Positions 48,745-60,356 of a DNA stretch of 64,000 nucleotides are shown one piece after another. The notes under the pieces were generated by a model. The model saw nothing but the letters and a program-made list of their open reading frames with translations. It was not told the DNA's origin and made no database searches. Positions within the stretch are counted from its first letter, which is position 1, and each line of letters opens with the position of its first letter. Position numbers and translations under genes: made by a program. Origin of the DNA: Selaginella tamariscina (lineage: Eukaryota > Streptophyta > Lycopodiopsida > Selaginellales > Selaginellaceae); contig PUQB01000210.1 of NCBI GenBank assembly GCA_003024785.1, positions 186,001 to 250,000 of the forward strand, given 5' to 3'.

Positions 48745-48898
48745 GTTTATCCTCGACAACCGAGTCACCTTCAGCATCGAGCAGATCTCCGACACCATAC
48801 AGCTTTTCAAGACGCGATGTCACGCTATCTGTTGGGGACTCCGGCTTGAAAGTCTTGAACTGGCCGCCTGGGACAGCTACCCTCACTTTCCCTTCCAT
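48745..48898 (-). pseudogene. PB1-domain-like 5' exon fragment, copy 1
   Basis: From ATG 48898 the minus strand encodes MEGKVRV..GGQFKT, then SRLEKLYGV and LDAEGDSV. The K-V-R-V..GG-x-F start and the L..LYG spacing resemble the first half of plant PB1 domains, which mediate protein heterodimerisation. The match is weak, so the family is tentative. The ATG is preceded by tttagggtttagagca, a typical plant 5' flank. The fragment abuts TRM6 exons in convergent orientation and no further exon is seen. A related copy starts at 50490 on the plus strand. Confidence 0.45.
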
Positions 48899-50465
48899 TG
48901 CTCTAAACCCTAAATTAATTCAGCATTACTATATTTCAAGTATATTCAAACATTTCTAAGATGTATAATGCTAAATTACATATTAGATTAATAATTTATA
49001 ATATGAATCACAAATAAACTAAAACTGAGCTAATTTAAAGATATTAATAAACTTTTATTATTTAATATTTGTTTGTTTAGCCTGAAATAACCAATAAACT
49101 CAATAATGTAGGATTATATTTCCTAAATATGTAATATACTATTGAACTTTGCAATATATACATATGTTGTATTTCTGTTTAACATTTGAACTTCCCACAC
49201 ACATGCATATAGAAAAACACAAACGTAGTAAATATGTATATACAGATATAATATGTATATGAGCATAACTAAATGTCTTTCCAAACTAAAAAACTTTCAC
49301 ATGTTAATATATTTTTGTCAATTAGATTAAATATATTTAGCAGTAAAACTAATTAGAGTAATTTATTAATGACAAGTATAAATAATAATTTACAAATATT
49401 CAAATAACTTTTAGTTTTCATGATGCCTTCATTATCCTAAAACATGTATAAGTTAACTTATGTGGAATCACCTACATTTTTTAAATTGACAAAAATTATT
49501 TTAATCCCTTTTATACACGTGTAATTCATCGTTTATTACATTTTAAAGGTACGCGATTATACAACATACAAAATCAAAATGATGCGGCTGAGATCGAATC
49601 TCCGACAGTAGCCTGTTCACGTCCGTCGGATCTGACAGTCGCCATTCGGTGGTTGGATTATTGCGCTCATGTCATAAGCTGGAGGATCTGCCGTACGGTA
49701 TCTTCATAGATTCTCAGTAGTTCCGTAGTCAAGCATACATAATGGGTTCTCAGCAACATAGGCATTTCTTGAAATAAGAAATACAGAAATATATTATATA
49801 CTATAAAGTTTGAATTGGGTATAAAAAACAATCGTTATATTGAAATATATATATAATATATAATACTTAATGCTTATGCAAATAAAACCTATACATATAA
49901 TTGTGTATATGCAAGTGTTGCATAAAAAAAGGGTATGGTTTTAATATATAATTGTATACATTTAAAACAATACATTAAATATGCATGAAATTTATAACTC
50001 CTAACTACAAAAGTTTTATTAATTAATTTTATTTGTAACTAAAAATAAATTTTAGAATTTAAAAAATATATATTTTAAATTATGTATAATAATATATATG
50101 ACATCATCATATGAGTTTTTTCTAAAACATCGTTGATCTTTAATTAATTTAAGATAAATCACTTGTTAAATGGCTGGTTGCCTAAAGTTGTATATAATTA
50201 AGTAATTTATATTAAATAAATATAAAACTCATTTGCATTTGTATTATTTCTTAAATAAATATAAATATAAATTAAAATGGAATAAATTTATTTACATTTG
50301 TTCACTTTTCGCTCTTTTTCTAAAATAATATAATTATTTGCACTCTGTTTCTAAAATATAAACATAGTAAATAATAGTTGAATTAGCATGTTTATTATAA
50401 GGCAAAACTTATATATATAGTTTAATTTAAAATATAAAATCTGATATGTATGTTTTAATTGGTTT
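48899..50465. other. AT-rich DNA between the two PB1-like fragments
   Basis: Mostly very AT-rich. A GC-richer patch at about 49550-49740 (gcggctgagatcgaatctccg..) looks like the flank or UTR of a gene, but no frame is convincing. No element ends were found. Confidence 0.4.
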
Positions 50466-50600
50466 TTGAACATTCTAGAGTTTAGAGCAATGGAAGGGAA
50501 AGTGAGGGTAGGCGGCCAGTTCAAGACGCATCTTATGGCGTCAGAGATGCGCTCGATGCTGAAGGTGACTCGGTTAAATTTACTTATGAGGTTTTATATT
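50466..50600 (+). pseudogene. PB1-domain-like 5' exon fragment, copy 2
   Basis: ATG at 50490 with the same flank (gtttagagca) and the same start MEGKVRV-GGQFKT as copy 1. It then has a gap of about 40 bp relative to copy 1 and resumes with ..ggcgtcagagatgcgctcgatgctgaaggtgac. It ends in KFTYE, which fits a PB1 domain better than copy 1, before a possible GTTTTA donor near 50590. The gap shifts the frame, so the copy is defective. It lies 330 bp upstream of the Crinkler/RHS-type gene on the same strand. Confidence 0.45.
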
Positions 50601-50928
50601 TTATTTTTCTGTCACTTGAAAAATAGAAATAACAATAAGTTAAAAAGGCTTGCGTGTAGAGGCATAAATATAAATGTGTGTGCGTGGGTGTGTGTATTGA
50701 GCGTATAGGCATCGAGCGTACAGGCCATAAACGAGACATTCTGATCCATCATATTAATAATGCATATGTTTATTAATACCATAGACATACGTATATATCT
50801 TCATATGGGGAGACACGTGAGATTATACGCACGCACGTACTGGAGCCGTGGTGGGGTAACTCGATATCAGGGTGGATACAAAATTTAAAAAGTAAAGCCA
50901 GTAATCATTTTAGCCCTAAATCTTCTCA

Positions 50929-53900
50929 ATGGCGGACTTGGACGCCATGGACGAGGAGTGGGATGTTCTCCTTTACTACTGCATCGCAAATCCGGGCGAA
51001 GACGTGGATGCAAGTGAAGAGGGTGTTCGAAGGAGGGGAATCTGCACGGGAGTAGGTGCAGGCGCCACGTTTTCTGATGCTGTCGAGGCCGTGAAGCGAG
51101 CGAGCGGCGTGAAACAAGTGGATGACGTCCACCGTCTTAGACTCACCCCAGCGTTCGTGGGTTGCAATCAGTCCTCAAGTTTCTGGATATGTTTGCAAGA
51201 AAGGGGATGAATTTTTCTTCAGAGTAATACGCGGTAAGCTTGTTTTCCCATGAATTTGTCGTGGGCTGTTTTGATTTGTGTCTGTATGTCCCTTGTTTTC
51301 GGCTGTGGATCTTTTTTACACTTGTTTTCGATCTGGTTTTGTGCTTGTGTGCCTCCTTACCTGCATCTGGTGTCATGAATATGTTTGCAAGAAAGGGGAT
51401 GATGTTTTCTTTCCACTGATTTTGTATTTGGCTGCTTTGGGTTCCTCTGTTTTGATAATGGGTGTGTATGTCCTCAAGGTCACCTTGTTTTCTGTTGCGT
51501 CTCTTAGTGTGTGCTGTTGTTTTTGATTTGGCTGTGGATCCTGTTTTATACTTGTGCGCTTAGTGTTTTGGATCTGGTTTTGTGCTTCAAACTGTGTGCG
51601 GGCAGTTATGTGTACGCTGTTTCAGGTATTGCTTTCTTCTGATATGCCGCTTGATTTCTTCTCTTTCTATGTCTTGATTTCGCCCTGTGGTTGCTCACAT
51701 CTGTGTGTCATGGCGTCTTGTTTTCGGCTGTGATCTTGTTTTATGCCTGTGCGTTTAGTGTTTTGGATCTGGTTTTGTGTTTGTGTGCCTACTTACCATG
51801 CCCTCATAGACCTCCCTTGTTTTTCAAGGAAGCGGCTGTGAATTTGTTATTGCGTGTCTTGTGTGTGTGGCTACGGCTCCTTTTGCTTATGTGTTTTTGT
51901 CGCTGTGCAATTTGCATTATTGGTTGTTGCGCTTGACTTTGATATCCGTGGGCTGTTTTGCATTGTGTTGTTTTGCGACTGACAGTCTTGTTTTTGATAT
52001 TACAGGCCCACCTGCCTTGGACCTTTCTCTCCAGGCGGCCACCAATATTACTGCTGAAGCTGTTGATGCCATATGCAGTAGCTACTGGCAGAGAATTGTC
52101 AGCAGGTTACCTTTTATGAAGAAGAAAGAAGACTTCAAGAGGGTTTATAGACGCTCCAGAGCAGAGATATGCTGTGTAGATGACAGGCCTACTTTCTTGC
52201 TCCAGGGACTTGACAAAGGAGAGCGTTTCAAGGCTTCTCAACGTCTCCAGGAGGAGCTAGAGCGAGCTCAACCGAGAGTTTGTTACCTTGTTGATGCTTC
52301 TGGTAGTGGAAAGACGAGAACATTGTATGAGCTAGCTTCTGATAGGCTCTGCGTGTACCTTGTTGGTGCACCGGTGAAAGGCGTTTCACACCTGGAGGGC
52401 TCTAAGGATTTACTGGCTGTCTCTTACAAGCTGCAGACTTTGTATCCTAACAACCAGGAGATACCGCCTGATGCACTCGATTGCTGTTTAAGTGCCCTCT
52501 TCATTGCACGGCTTTACATATTGAGGCATGCGAGTCAGAATGAGGAGTTTGATCTCTTAACTTGGTTGTTTAAGCAAGTTTACTTCTCCAGACTTGACTA
52601 TCCCGACCCCGATCCCTGGCTACAGCTGACTGTCAATCTACTTGGCTTACTCTCTTCTGCACGGGACGTGCCAATCGCCAAACGCATATTTCAGGAGAAG
52701 CTACGTTCTCTTATGGATGATGTGGAATGGGATCAGAAAAAGGGCATAGTCATTCTGGATGAGTGCCAAGAAGTCGGTAAATACCTTGAGGGCAGGATTA
52801 TGAGCATTGAGCAGCCTCAGCCTGTTGTTGGCAGTGATCAGCCTGAGCCTGTTGTTGGCAAGTCTGTGCTTGACACGTTGTTTTCCTCTTTGGAAAATAT
52901 TGGCTTTGCCAAACAGCCATTTCTCATGTCTGGTACAGGGGGTTTCTTAATGAGGTTGATTGCTCACTTGAGTGAATGTGCCAAGGACAGGCTCTCCTTG
53001 CGTGTTTACAGTGATTTTGGTAGCTGGACGAGTGCAGACCAGTTGGAAGAGTACACTAGAAGTCTTGTGGCAGACACAACGGACTTTGACTTCAAGAGGA
53101 TATTCGCCATATATGTGGGCAGGTATCGGTTTTATGTAACTGCATTGCAAAGGTTTATGAGGAAGCCTGAGACTGATAACAGAAATGCAACAGAGTTTAT
53201 CATGGACTTCTCTCTGCAGTTGGCCACTTTGCCCGGGAGTGAGCTTGACATCAACCGCTCTGTGTTTGACGATGTTAAGAAATTTTTTGATAACCGCTTG
53301 AATGCTGAGAGTTGGTGTGTAGTAAAGACGTTGGTTATATTATACTTTTTCGGACTCTCTCAAGTATCTGTTGTAGTAAAGGATAGCGATCTTGGATTTA
53401 TTCAGGCTGGTCTGGGACGTATTGTGAAGCAGGAACCGGAAAGTGCATACCACTTTGACATAGATGTGTTCCCATGGAATGGGCCTAGATCAGAAGGCAT
53501 TAACTTGGGCAAAGTTACCTTAGGAGAGCCAATAGTGGCAAGGTCCCTTTGGGAGTATATGCATATAAAGAGAGATGTTCTGATTGAGAAGCTTGCAAAG
53601 TTTGGTTCATCAGAGGACTTTGGAGAGCTTGGAAAGAAATACGAAGTGTTTACAGTAGAGTCCTTAGGCAAGTTCTTACATGGGAATGCTCCTGCGGCAT
53701 TGGTTTCTGAGAGATATCAATCCAAGATCCGTCCTATTTACAAGGAGGCCATTGAGCTGGTGCACATGAGAGAGTTTGGTTTGGTAGAAAGAATGACAGA
53801 TGCCTCTAGCATGGTTAGGTGGCTATCGGACTTCGAAGCTGTTTTAAAAGGGGAACGTCGGGAAACGTTTCGGCCCTATCTCCACTCTGGCAAGGTCACG

Positions 53901-54395
53901 GAGTTTGGTCCAGATTTGATGTGTGGCTTCCGTGGGCAAGTGCGGCATGCCGACGGGTCAGTAGAAACACTTCCTGTTATGGCACTCTTTCAGCATAAAG
54001 TGAGGAAGGAGATTGACTTAAACCACGCTTTTAACACTCTCGATGTGGAGCAGTTGTTTCTTCACAGAGGAGCAACCAAGGCAGAAACAAGTTCTGGTAG
54101 GATGCACAGGAACCAAGAGGAAGAAGCTGTTGTGCAGAAGATTAAGGAATTGTGCGATAGGGGTGGACTATTGAAGTTGGTTGTAGCTAGTGCTACGAAT
54201 ATTACGGAGAGACGCATGGATAATGTGTTTGCTGCTGCCTACGGAGGCAAGAAACGTTATTATGAATCTCTTCAGACCTCTTCAGGAGCCCTTGTTGGTG
54301 TTATTCATTCCAAAATTCAGTTTATGGAACCTGAAGATGTACATGTGATGAAGGCTGTGAAAACTTTGAAGCGAAACTTTACAAACAGAGAGTAG
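50929..54395 (+). CDS. Crinkler/RHS-type protein: N-terminal header, P-loop NTPase, nuclease-like C-terminus
   Basis: Two exons are proposed. Exon 1 (about 50929-51233) encodes a short header (WDVLLYYCIANPG, then FSDAVEAVKRASGV, VHRLRLTP) that resembles the ubiquitin-like header of CR (Crinkler) proteins. Exon 2 (52006-54395) is open for about 796 residues. In exon-2 numbering: Walker A DASGSGKT about 97-104, followed by RTLYEL as in RHS/CRN proteins; Walker B KGIVILDECQE about 247-257; a sensor-like LMSGTGG about 308-313; GPDL (D637) and LFQHK (Q663, K665), which fit a D..QxK restriction-endonuclease-like core. A doubled PVVG segment lies at about 272-285. In other eukaryotes these proteins act as effectors or intragenomic-conflict nucleases. 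Exon 2 is clearly GC-richer than its flanks and uninterrupted, which suggests recent selection or recent arrival. As sequenced the two exons do not join in a single frame (about one break), so activity is uncertain. Confidence 0.75.
51234..52005 (+). repeat. Intron of the Crinkler/RHS-type gene, with three ~80-bp repeats and an exon-derived copy
   Basis: The intron starts GTAAGC and ends ttacag. A block of roughly 70-80 bp (gctgtggatc..ctggttttgtg) occurs near 51294, 51525 and 51720. At 51378-51412 it contains a near-copy of the last part of exon 1 (atatgtttgcaagaaagggg). The intron therefore grew by tandem duplication that included exon sequence. It is T-rich on the gene strand. Confidence 0.7.
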
Positions 54396-56900
54396 ATTTT
54401 CTAAAAAAAGAACAAGTGATTATTAATTTTAAATGGTTTACATTGTAATATTTATAGTGTATAGTGACATTTTTAAATCTAATCTTATATATTATTTATA
54501 GTTTGTAGTGCATATGAAATGGTTTTATTATTATTATTATATAAATAGTTTATCTAGTATAACAATTTGCAACATACATACAGCTGGCCACCGCAACATG
54601 AATAAGCCAACTCGTCCCAAGCAGACGCTGTGCCACCACAGTCCCCATCAGTTTCGACCCATTAGGTTTTAAGAGTTTGAATCAAGCTTGAGTTTAATTG
54701 ACATAAAACATGTTTTTAAACAGCAACAAATGCCACAAAAATTACTACTTTAAGTAATGTGGATGTGCATTCGTATAACAACATATGGCTTCAATTGGGT
54801 AGGCACTAGAAGAGGATCTTTCAACCTATCTACGTGGTGGTTAGGGTTTACTTGGGATGTAAATTGCCACATCACTTAGTACACTCTAACATTATTAAGT
54901 GGTTTTAAAAACCATAAAACAATAAATAATTTTTTTAAATGGTGTCATTATGTTGTTTTTGGATAGTTTATATAAATGGTTTAGCATGTGGGGTGGTTTT
55001 AGACAAAGTATGGCACATAGTTTTATAAACTCTTGTCAACATGATTTTTAATATGGTTAATTAGTATAGTGAGTTCAAAGTTAAACCATTAGTTTTTATA
55101 ATTATTTGTACTTTAAAAAACATAATTTTTAGCATAATATAGTTAGTTATTATGATGAGTCCAAAGTTTAGCCACTAGTTTTTATAACATTTTTTTTTTT
55201 ATAGAAAACTAACTACTAAAAACATTGATAAGCTCATTAGATTCACTCTCATGTAATTTTAATTTATTTTTATTAAAGAAAATTTTATCATGGAGTTAAT
55301 ATTCATTTTCATTCATTTAAAAAAGTATACATCTCAAACTTAAGTATATCATATATATGCACTTTAAAACACCTTATTTTGTAAATTAATAATCAAATAA
55401 ACAAATAAGCAATAAGTAAAATATGTGCACACGTGTGATGGATGCATAAATTTTAATGGCTTACCTTTTTAATAAATCTGTTAAAGTTAAGTTTTAGATT
55501 GTTTATTTTTTCATGAGTTTAAGATAATGTTTTTATAAGATTTAAAATTAAATATTTTTAAAAAAATTATATTCTACAGTTTAAATATCTTTATAATTTA
55601 TAAATAAAATATCGTATCATATCATTATATTGTTACTAGTATAATTTACTATCATCACATTCTATATATGTATATATTATTATTATACCAACTATAATTA
55701 TTTTCTACTTTCTTGTGTGTGTTCAATTATGTCATATACTTATGTATATAGTATAAGTTTAAGTTTGTTGTCATAAATTTCATAATGAATATATAAGTTT
55801 AAATTTATCATTATATATTTTAAGAATGTTTACATCAAAAAAGTGTTTACCATCGTAAATAATAAAAAATCAAATTCTTTAGAGCAATTGATAGGCTCAC
55901 TCACACTCATCTAATAATTTTATAATTATTTTGAGAATCGTTATAACAAAAATTTAAATAATTAATTCACAAAACATTAGGGGCCAAAATAAATTACTAT
56001 TAAATTTTGTATGACATTAAAGACAATAATGATAACAACAACAACTCGAACTATATTATTATTGTTAATATAAAATATAGTTTATAAATTTTATTTTTTA
56101 CAAAAATTAATGTTTAAATTAGCATTGAAAATTATATTCTAACATGAAAATCTCATTGTTGATTTTAAATTTTAAATTAAAATATTTAAATTTATAAATT
56201 ATAAATTAAATTCTAAATTAAAAATGTGATTTTATTATAGCAATATATAATTTAATGAATTAATATATTGTTTTTAGATGAAATTATGCAAGATATAATT
56301 TTAAAGTTAAAAAATATATTCTCTTTCTAAATTCAAAATTACATATATAAAGATAATTATAGAATATTTTCTTACATGACAACTCATTACCCATCAATGC
56401 ATATATAATTGTCCTATGTGTCACACACACACTTTAATAAATTACTTCTTTTATATACTTGGTCTTCACTTCCTTCAATGTTATTATGTAAAATAACTCC
56501 TTTCTCCTTGTTAAAAAAACTTTTTCAATTGTAAAACAATTTGGATTAGTTATTTTTACGAAATTCTCGAAAATACACAAGAACAAGGTTACTAATAGCA
56601 AATTGAGGAAGTAATTAATGACAAGAATTATAATTTTATTATTGTTAAACTTGTGTTTGATTAAAATTTTATTAAAGTAACATGCAATAAAAAAAAAAAT
56701 TCAATTTAAATAAGTGGTTCAATATCAAGCTTCGGCATACTTAAATTTGAGAGAAACCAAATCAACTTTAAAAAGCATTTACGGGTTTTGCCCATATAAT
56801 GTTACAAAGGCAAATCCTATTTTAAGACTAATTATCATTATGTACACACACATATATACAAACTTATACATATAGTGTGTTTAAATATGTTATTTTTTAA
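54396..56900. other. AT-rich intergenic DNA
   Basis: No gene was recognised. At 54890-55200 the text is rich in ggttttta and atggttt words, similar to 18620-18900, so a low-copy dispersed repeat is likely. Two related lines (tttgataac/tagtttttataa, near 55080 and 55165) form a local duplication. 55200-56900 is nearly featureless AT-rich sequence. 54396-54600 holds the 3' flank of the Crinkler/RHS-type gene. Confidence 0.45.
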
Positions 56901-56915
56901 TGAACTTAATTTAGG

Positions 56916-57355
56916 CCAAGCATCTATCTAATCAATCTCTGCTGGAGACGTATTTGCAACAAATTAAGCAGGTAAGCTTTTTTATGTTTGTACATTTATA
57001 TTTAATTTATACAAATACGTATATATATATCTAAGTCTAAGTTATACATTGTATGCAGAGTTTCATAAGGTCCACTATAGATTTACTGATTACGTTATGG
57101 CGTGGAACTGCTTAAAGTGTATATTTAAAAGTAACATATACATGTATATATGCTTATAGGACTTATGTATATGCATTGCGTGTATGTGTATGTGTATATT
57201 ATATAGTATATAATGAACTCTTTATGTTTAACTATAAATCTATATAATTACTAGGCTATGCAAGATATCTATTTTATTACGTCGTGTTCACATTGTAAGG
57301 TATCTTACATCGCATATTCGATCTTGGCTTCTGGAGCTTAAGGTAAGTTATGATT
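56916..57355 (+). other. Possible short exons upstream of the WASHC4-like block
   Basis: Three intron-flanked stretches are visible: about 56935-56990 (AKHLSNQSLLETYLQQIKQ, followed by gtaagc), about 57059-57115 (SFIRSTIDLLITLWRG) and about 57255-57340 (a stretch ending WLLELK before gtaagt). The splice-like borders and peptide composition suggest exons of the same gene as 57720-58710, but I could not match them to the WASHC4 sequence with confidence. Confidence 0.3.
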
Positions 57356-57506
57356 AATTTGAATTGTAATTAATTTTTTCTGTTACATGTTAACTTCTAG
57401 TTAATGTTATTGTTGATAGTTTCAACTGAAACCATTTGAATACGAAGTTTAAGAGTTCAAATGTTAACCTGTTTAATCGCTCACCTAGCAGTACGTGAAT
57501 ATGTTA

Positions 57507-57581
57507 TATTATATATATATATATAATATATATATATCTGTGTGTGTTGTGTGTGTGTGTGTGTGTTGTGTGTGTGTGTGT
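57507..57581. repeat. (TA)n and (GT)n microsatellites
   Basis: An alternating TA tract with an internal break is followed by interrupted GT runs, within intron-like sequence between candidate exons. Confidence 0.85.
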
Positions 57582-57719
57582 AAATATAAATTTCTGCACT
57601 TCACGTATGCTATGTAATAATGATATAATAAGCTTCATATTTGTACTAAAATATAGATGATATAATAATTTTTTAATTTGTTATATATGATATAAATTAT
57701 TTTTAATTGTTAATAACAA

Positions 57720-58710
57720 ATGTCTTACAGGTAATGACAACTTACACTTGAGAGACTTTTCCTTATTAGTTCCTGCACTGACAACAAATGCAGCAGACAA
57801 TCAAAGGTAGCTTCACTAAGTTTAATAAATATATTAATTTAATTAAATCTAAGTTATAACTATATTTAACTAATTTAAATATATATGTTTAACTGTATTT
57901 TATGTATAGAATTACTAACTTGATACAGTTTAATTGGGTCTTTGTTTTAAAATGGGTCGAGACGCTACAAATGCGACTTTCACTGATGATGGATTTGCTC
58001 TCAGGATTGCCTATATTCTTAAGGTATTAATTCCTATTTATTATGTATGTATAAATATATACATATATATACATACACACACATACACATACACACAGCC
58101 AATATATATTGCATACTATGTAGTATACATATGACCTATATATATAAACACATTGTTGATTATATATATATATACATACTTAATTAATTTTCAGGTGCTT
58201 GGTCAAGATAAGCAATTTGATGGTTTCAATCTGTTAATCGCCACCGAGAGGGCTCGACTCCAGGTAATTCTTACACACACACACACATATAATATGCGTG
58301 TGAGTGTGTGTGCTGTATAATATGTGTATATATATGTGTGTGTGTGTGTGGGTATGCATAAACATATTTACATATGTAACTATGTTTATGCACACACACA
58401 CACATAGAGAGAGGGAAAGAGATGTATATATGTATATGTATATGTATGTAGAATGTTTGGATATTGATAGTACTGGGAGTCGCATGAATGGGTTACAAGC
58501 TTGGAGTCAGAAGTTAGCTTCACTCTCCAAAGAATAAGCTCAGAACATTCAAATGGTTTGTAAAAATGTATTTTATGTTATGTTATATTATATTATTTAT
58601 TTTTGAAATTATCTATTCTAATTTTTGTACAGGCGATTAAATATCTGAACTGAGATGGAGTTATAAAGTTTACATTGACTAGTGCCAGAGTTTTGTTTCA
58701 GTAAATATGG
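57720..58710 (+). pseudogene. WASH-complex subunit 4 (SWIP)-like 3' exons
   Basis: Five exon-like pieces with GT-AG borders: about 57731-57807 (DFSLLVPALTTNAADNQ), about 57952-58023 (ATFTDDGFALRIAYILK), 58195-58263 (VLGQDKQFDGFNLLI), about 58452-58536 (NGLQAWSQKLASL) and about 58634-58703 (DGVIKFTLTSARVLFQ, then a stop). The string TDDGFA..AYILK, then LxQ..QFD, and a final L.SAR..F follow in the order of the C-terminal end of WASHC4/SWIP, a scaffold of the endosomal Arp2/3-activating WASH complex. In-frame stops in the last two pieces (after LSKE and after AIKYLN) and missing upstream exons suggest a decaying or partial gene. Confidence in the family is moderate; no alignment could be run. 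Confidence 0.45.
58263..58415. repeat. (CA)n/(GT)n microsatellites in the WASHC4-like intron
   Basis: CA, GT and CA runs alternate within 150 bp and could fold as complementary stems. They lie directly after the splice donor gtaattctt. Confidence 0.8.
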
Positions 58711-60350
58711 GTTTGTAACTATGATTATAATAAGAAATAATTACTGTAATAATACTGTAATTTTGATATTATTTGAATTCAGGTTGTAATGTAATTATGG
58801 TACGTAAGTTACTCTAGTAAGTGTAAGTAATTAAGGTATAGTTAAGTAATTTATTATGAATTTATGATTAAATATAATAAAATAATTCAAGAATGAACAA
58901 CATAACATATATAGTAAAAGTACTAAAATTTAATAATAACACATAAGAAGGGTAACTAAAATTAATAATATAACACATTGTGAAGGTTACAAAAATCACC
59001 AACATAACATATCATAAGGCATCAATAATCAATAACACATCATATTATAAAAAAATTAAAAATCAATATTAAAACATAGAATCAACAATATTATATTGGT
59101 TAAATTGATAATTTTTATTAAATATTTTATTATAAAAACATTAAAAATCAATATTAAAACATAGAATCAACAATATTATATTGGTTAAATTGATAATTCT
59201 TCTTAAACATTTTATTTGATAGTTTTGACTGATACAAGAACTTAAAACAACATACAATAAGATCACTTTTATATTTAGGTCAAGGTTTATATATATAGTA
59301 AAAAGTATATTTTTGGCATATTTTTACTTCTTTTTTGTATGAAAAAGAATATTTTTCATAACATAAATAACTCTTTAAAATTCATTAATTTTACATAATA
59401 ACATATATGAGTTGCTTAAAAATCTCAAATCCATAAATAAAATAAAGTATTCATATTCAACACTCTCACTTTGTATAAAAATTTAATTCATGCATTTGTA
59501 ACTCTTCATTTTTATTTAAGCAAATTTATATTGTCTGACGATGAAATCTTCATCATCTTTCATATTTATTATAATTATCTTACAAGTCACTTATACAATA
59601 TTTAATGAATTTTATTTTATTTTTTTAAAGTGTAAAGTAATTATGGTAAATAAGTAAGTTACTTTAATAAATATAAATAATTAAGGTATATACAGATGTT
59701 AATCTTATAATTAAGATAATTTATATACATTTACTTATATATATAAACTTTGGCCTGAATACAAAAGTTATCCTAAGTTTCTTTTTTTTATTTATATTCT
59801 TATTATATATTGTTTCATAGTCTTTAAAGACTATTTAAAATTAAACTTTTTTGTTCCATAAATTATAATTAAAAAAGTAAAAGAAATTTAAAATATATAA
59901 CTTTGATGATATAGTATTTTGATGAAAATAATACTAGAACAAAATTCAGAGCTTCAATAAACCACTTAAAAAAAATTCAGAGGTTACAATAAATGTTTTT
60001 TTAACTGTGATTTAAAAAATAAAAAAAGTAGTTCATATAAGTTATTCATGTTTATTTATCTTTTTAACTTACCTATTTGTTGTAATTGTAATCTGGTCGT
60101 ATTATTAGAATTTAATGTAATGTAACTAGGATATATACAGAGGTTAACTATAGTATATTCTGTAAATTACTAATGTGGATTATTTATATATATAAACCCT
60201 AATCTTAAATACAAAGATCTATATTATAATATTAATATATAATTAAAAAACATTGGAAAAACTTAGAAGGTTTTATATCTTTAAATATAAATCCCACTAA
60301 AACTATTCCATGAAACTATTGTTTATTAACCTAATTAGGGCTTAGGGTTT
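58711..60350. other. AT-rich intergenic DNA with a ~95-bp tandem duplication
   Basis: No gene. The block aaaaatcaatattaaaacatag..ttggttaaattgataatt occurs at about 59047-59115 and again at about 59141-59200, a direct tandem duplication. The rest is AT-rich spacer. Confidence 0.5.
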
Positions 60351-60356
60351 GTGTGA

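Noticed and set aside
51861-52005. Extending the Crinkler/RHS-type main exon upstream to an ATG at 51861
   Set aside because: The first ~48 residues would be a cysteine-rich hydrophobic stretch with no family match, and a clear ttacag acceptor at 52001-52005 precedes the GPPALD start. The upstream part reads as T-rich intron.
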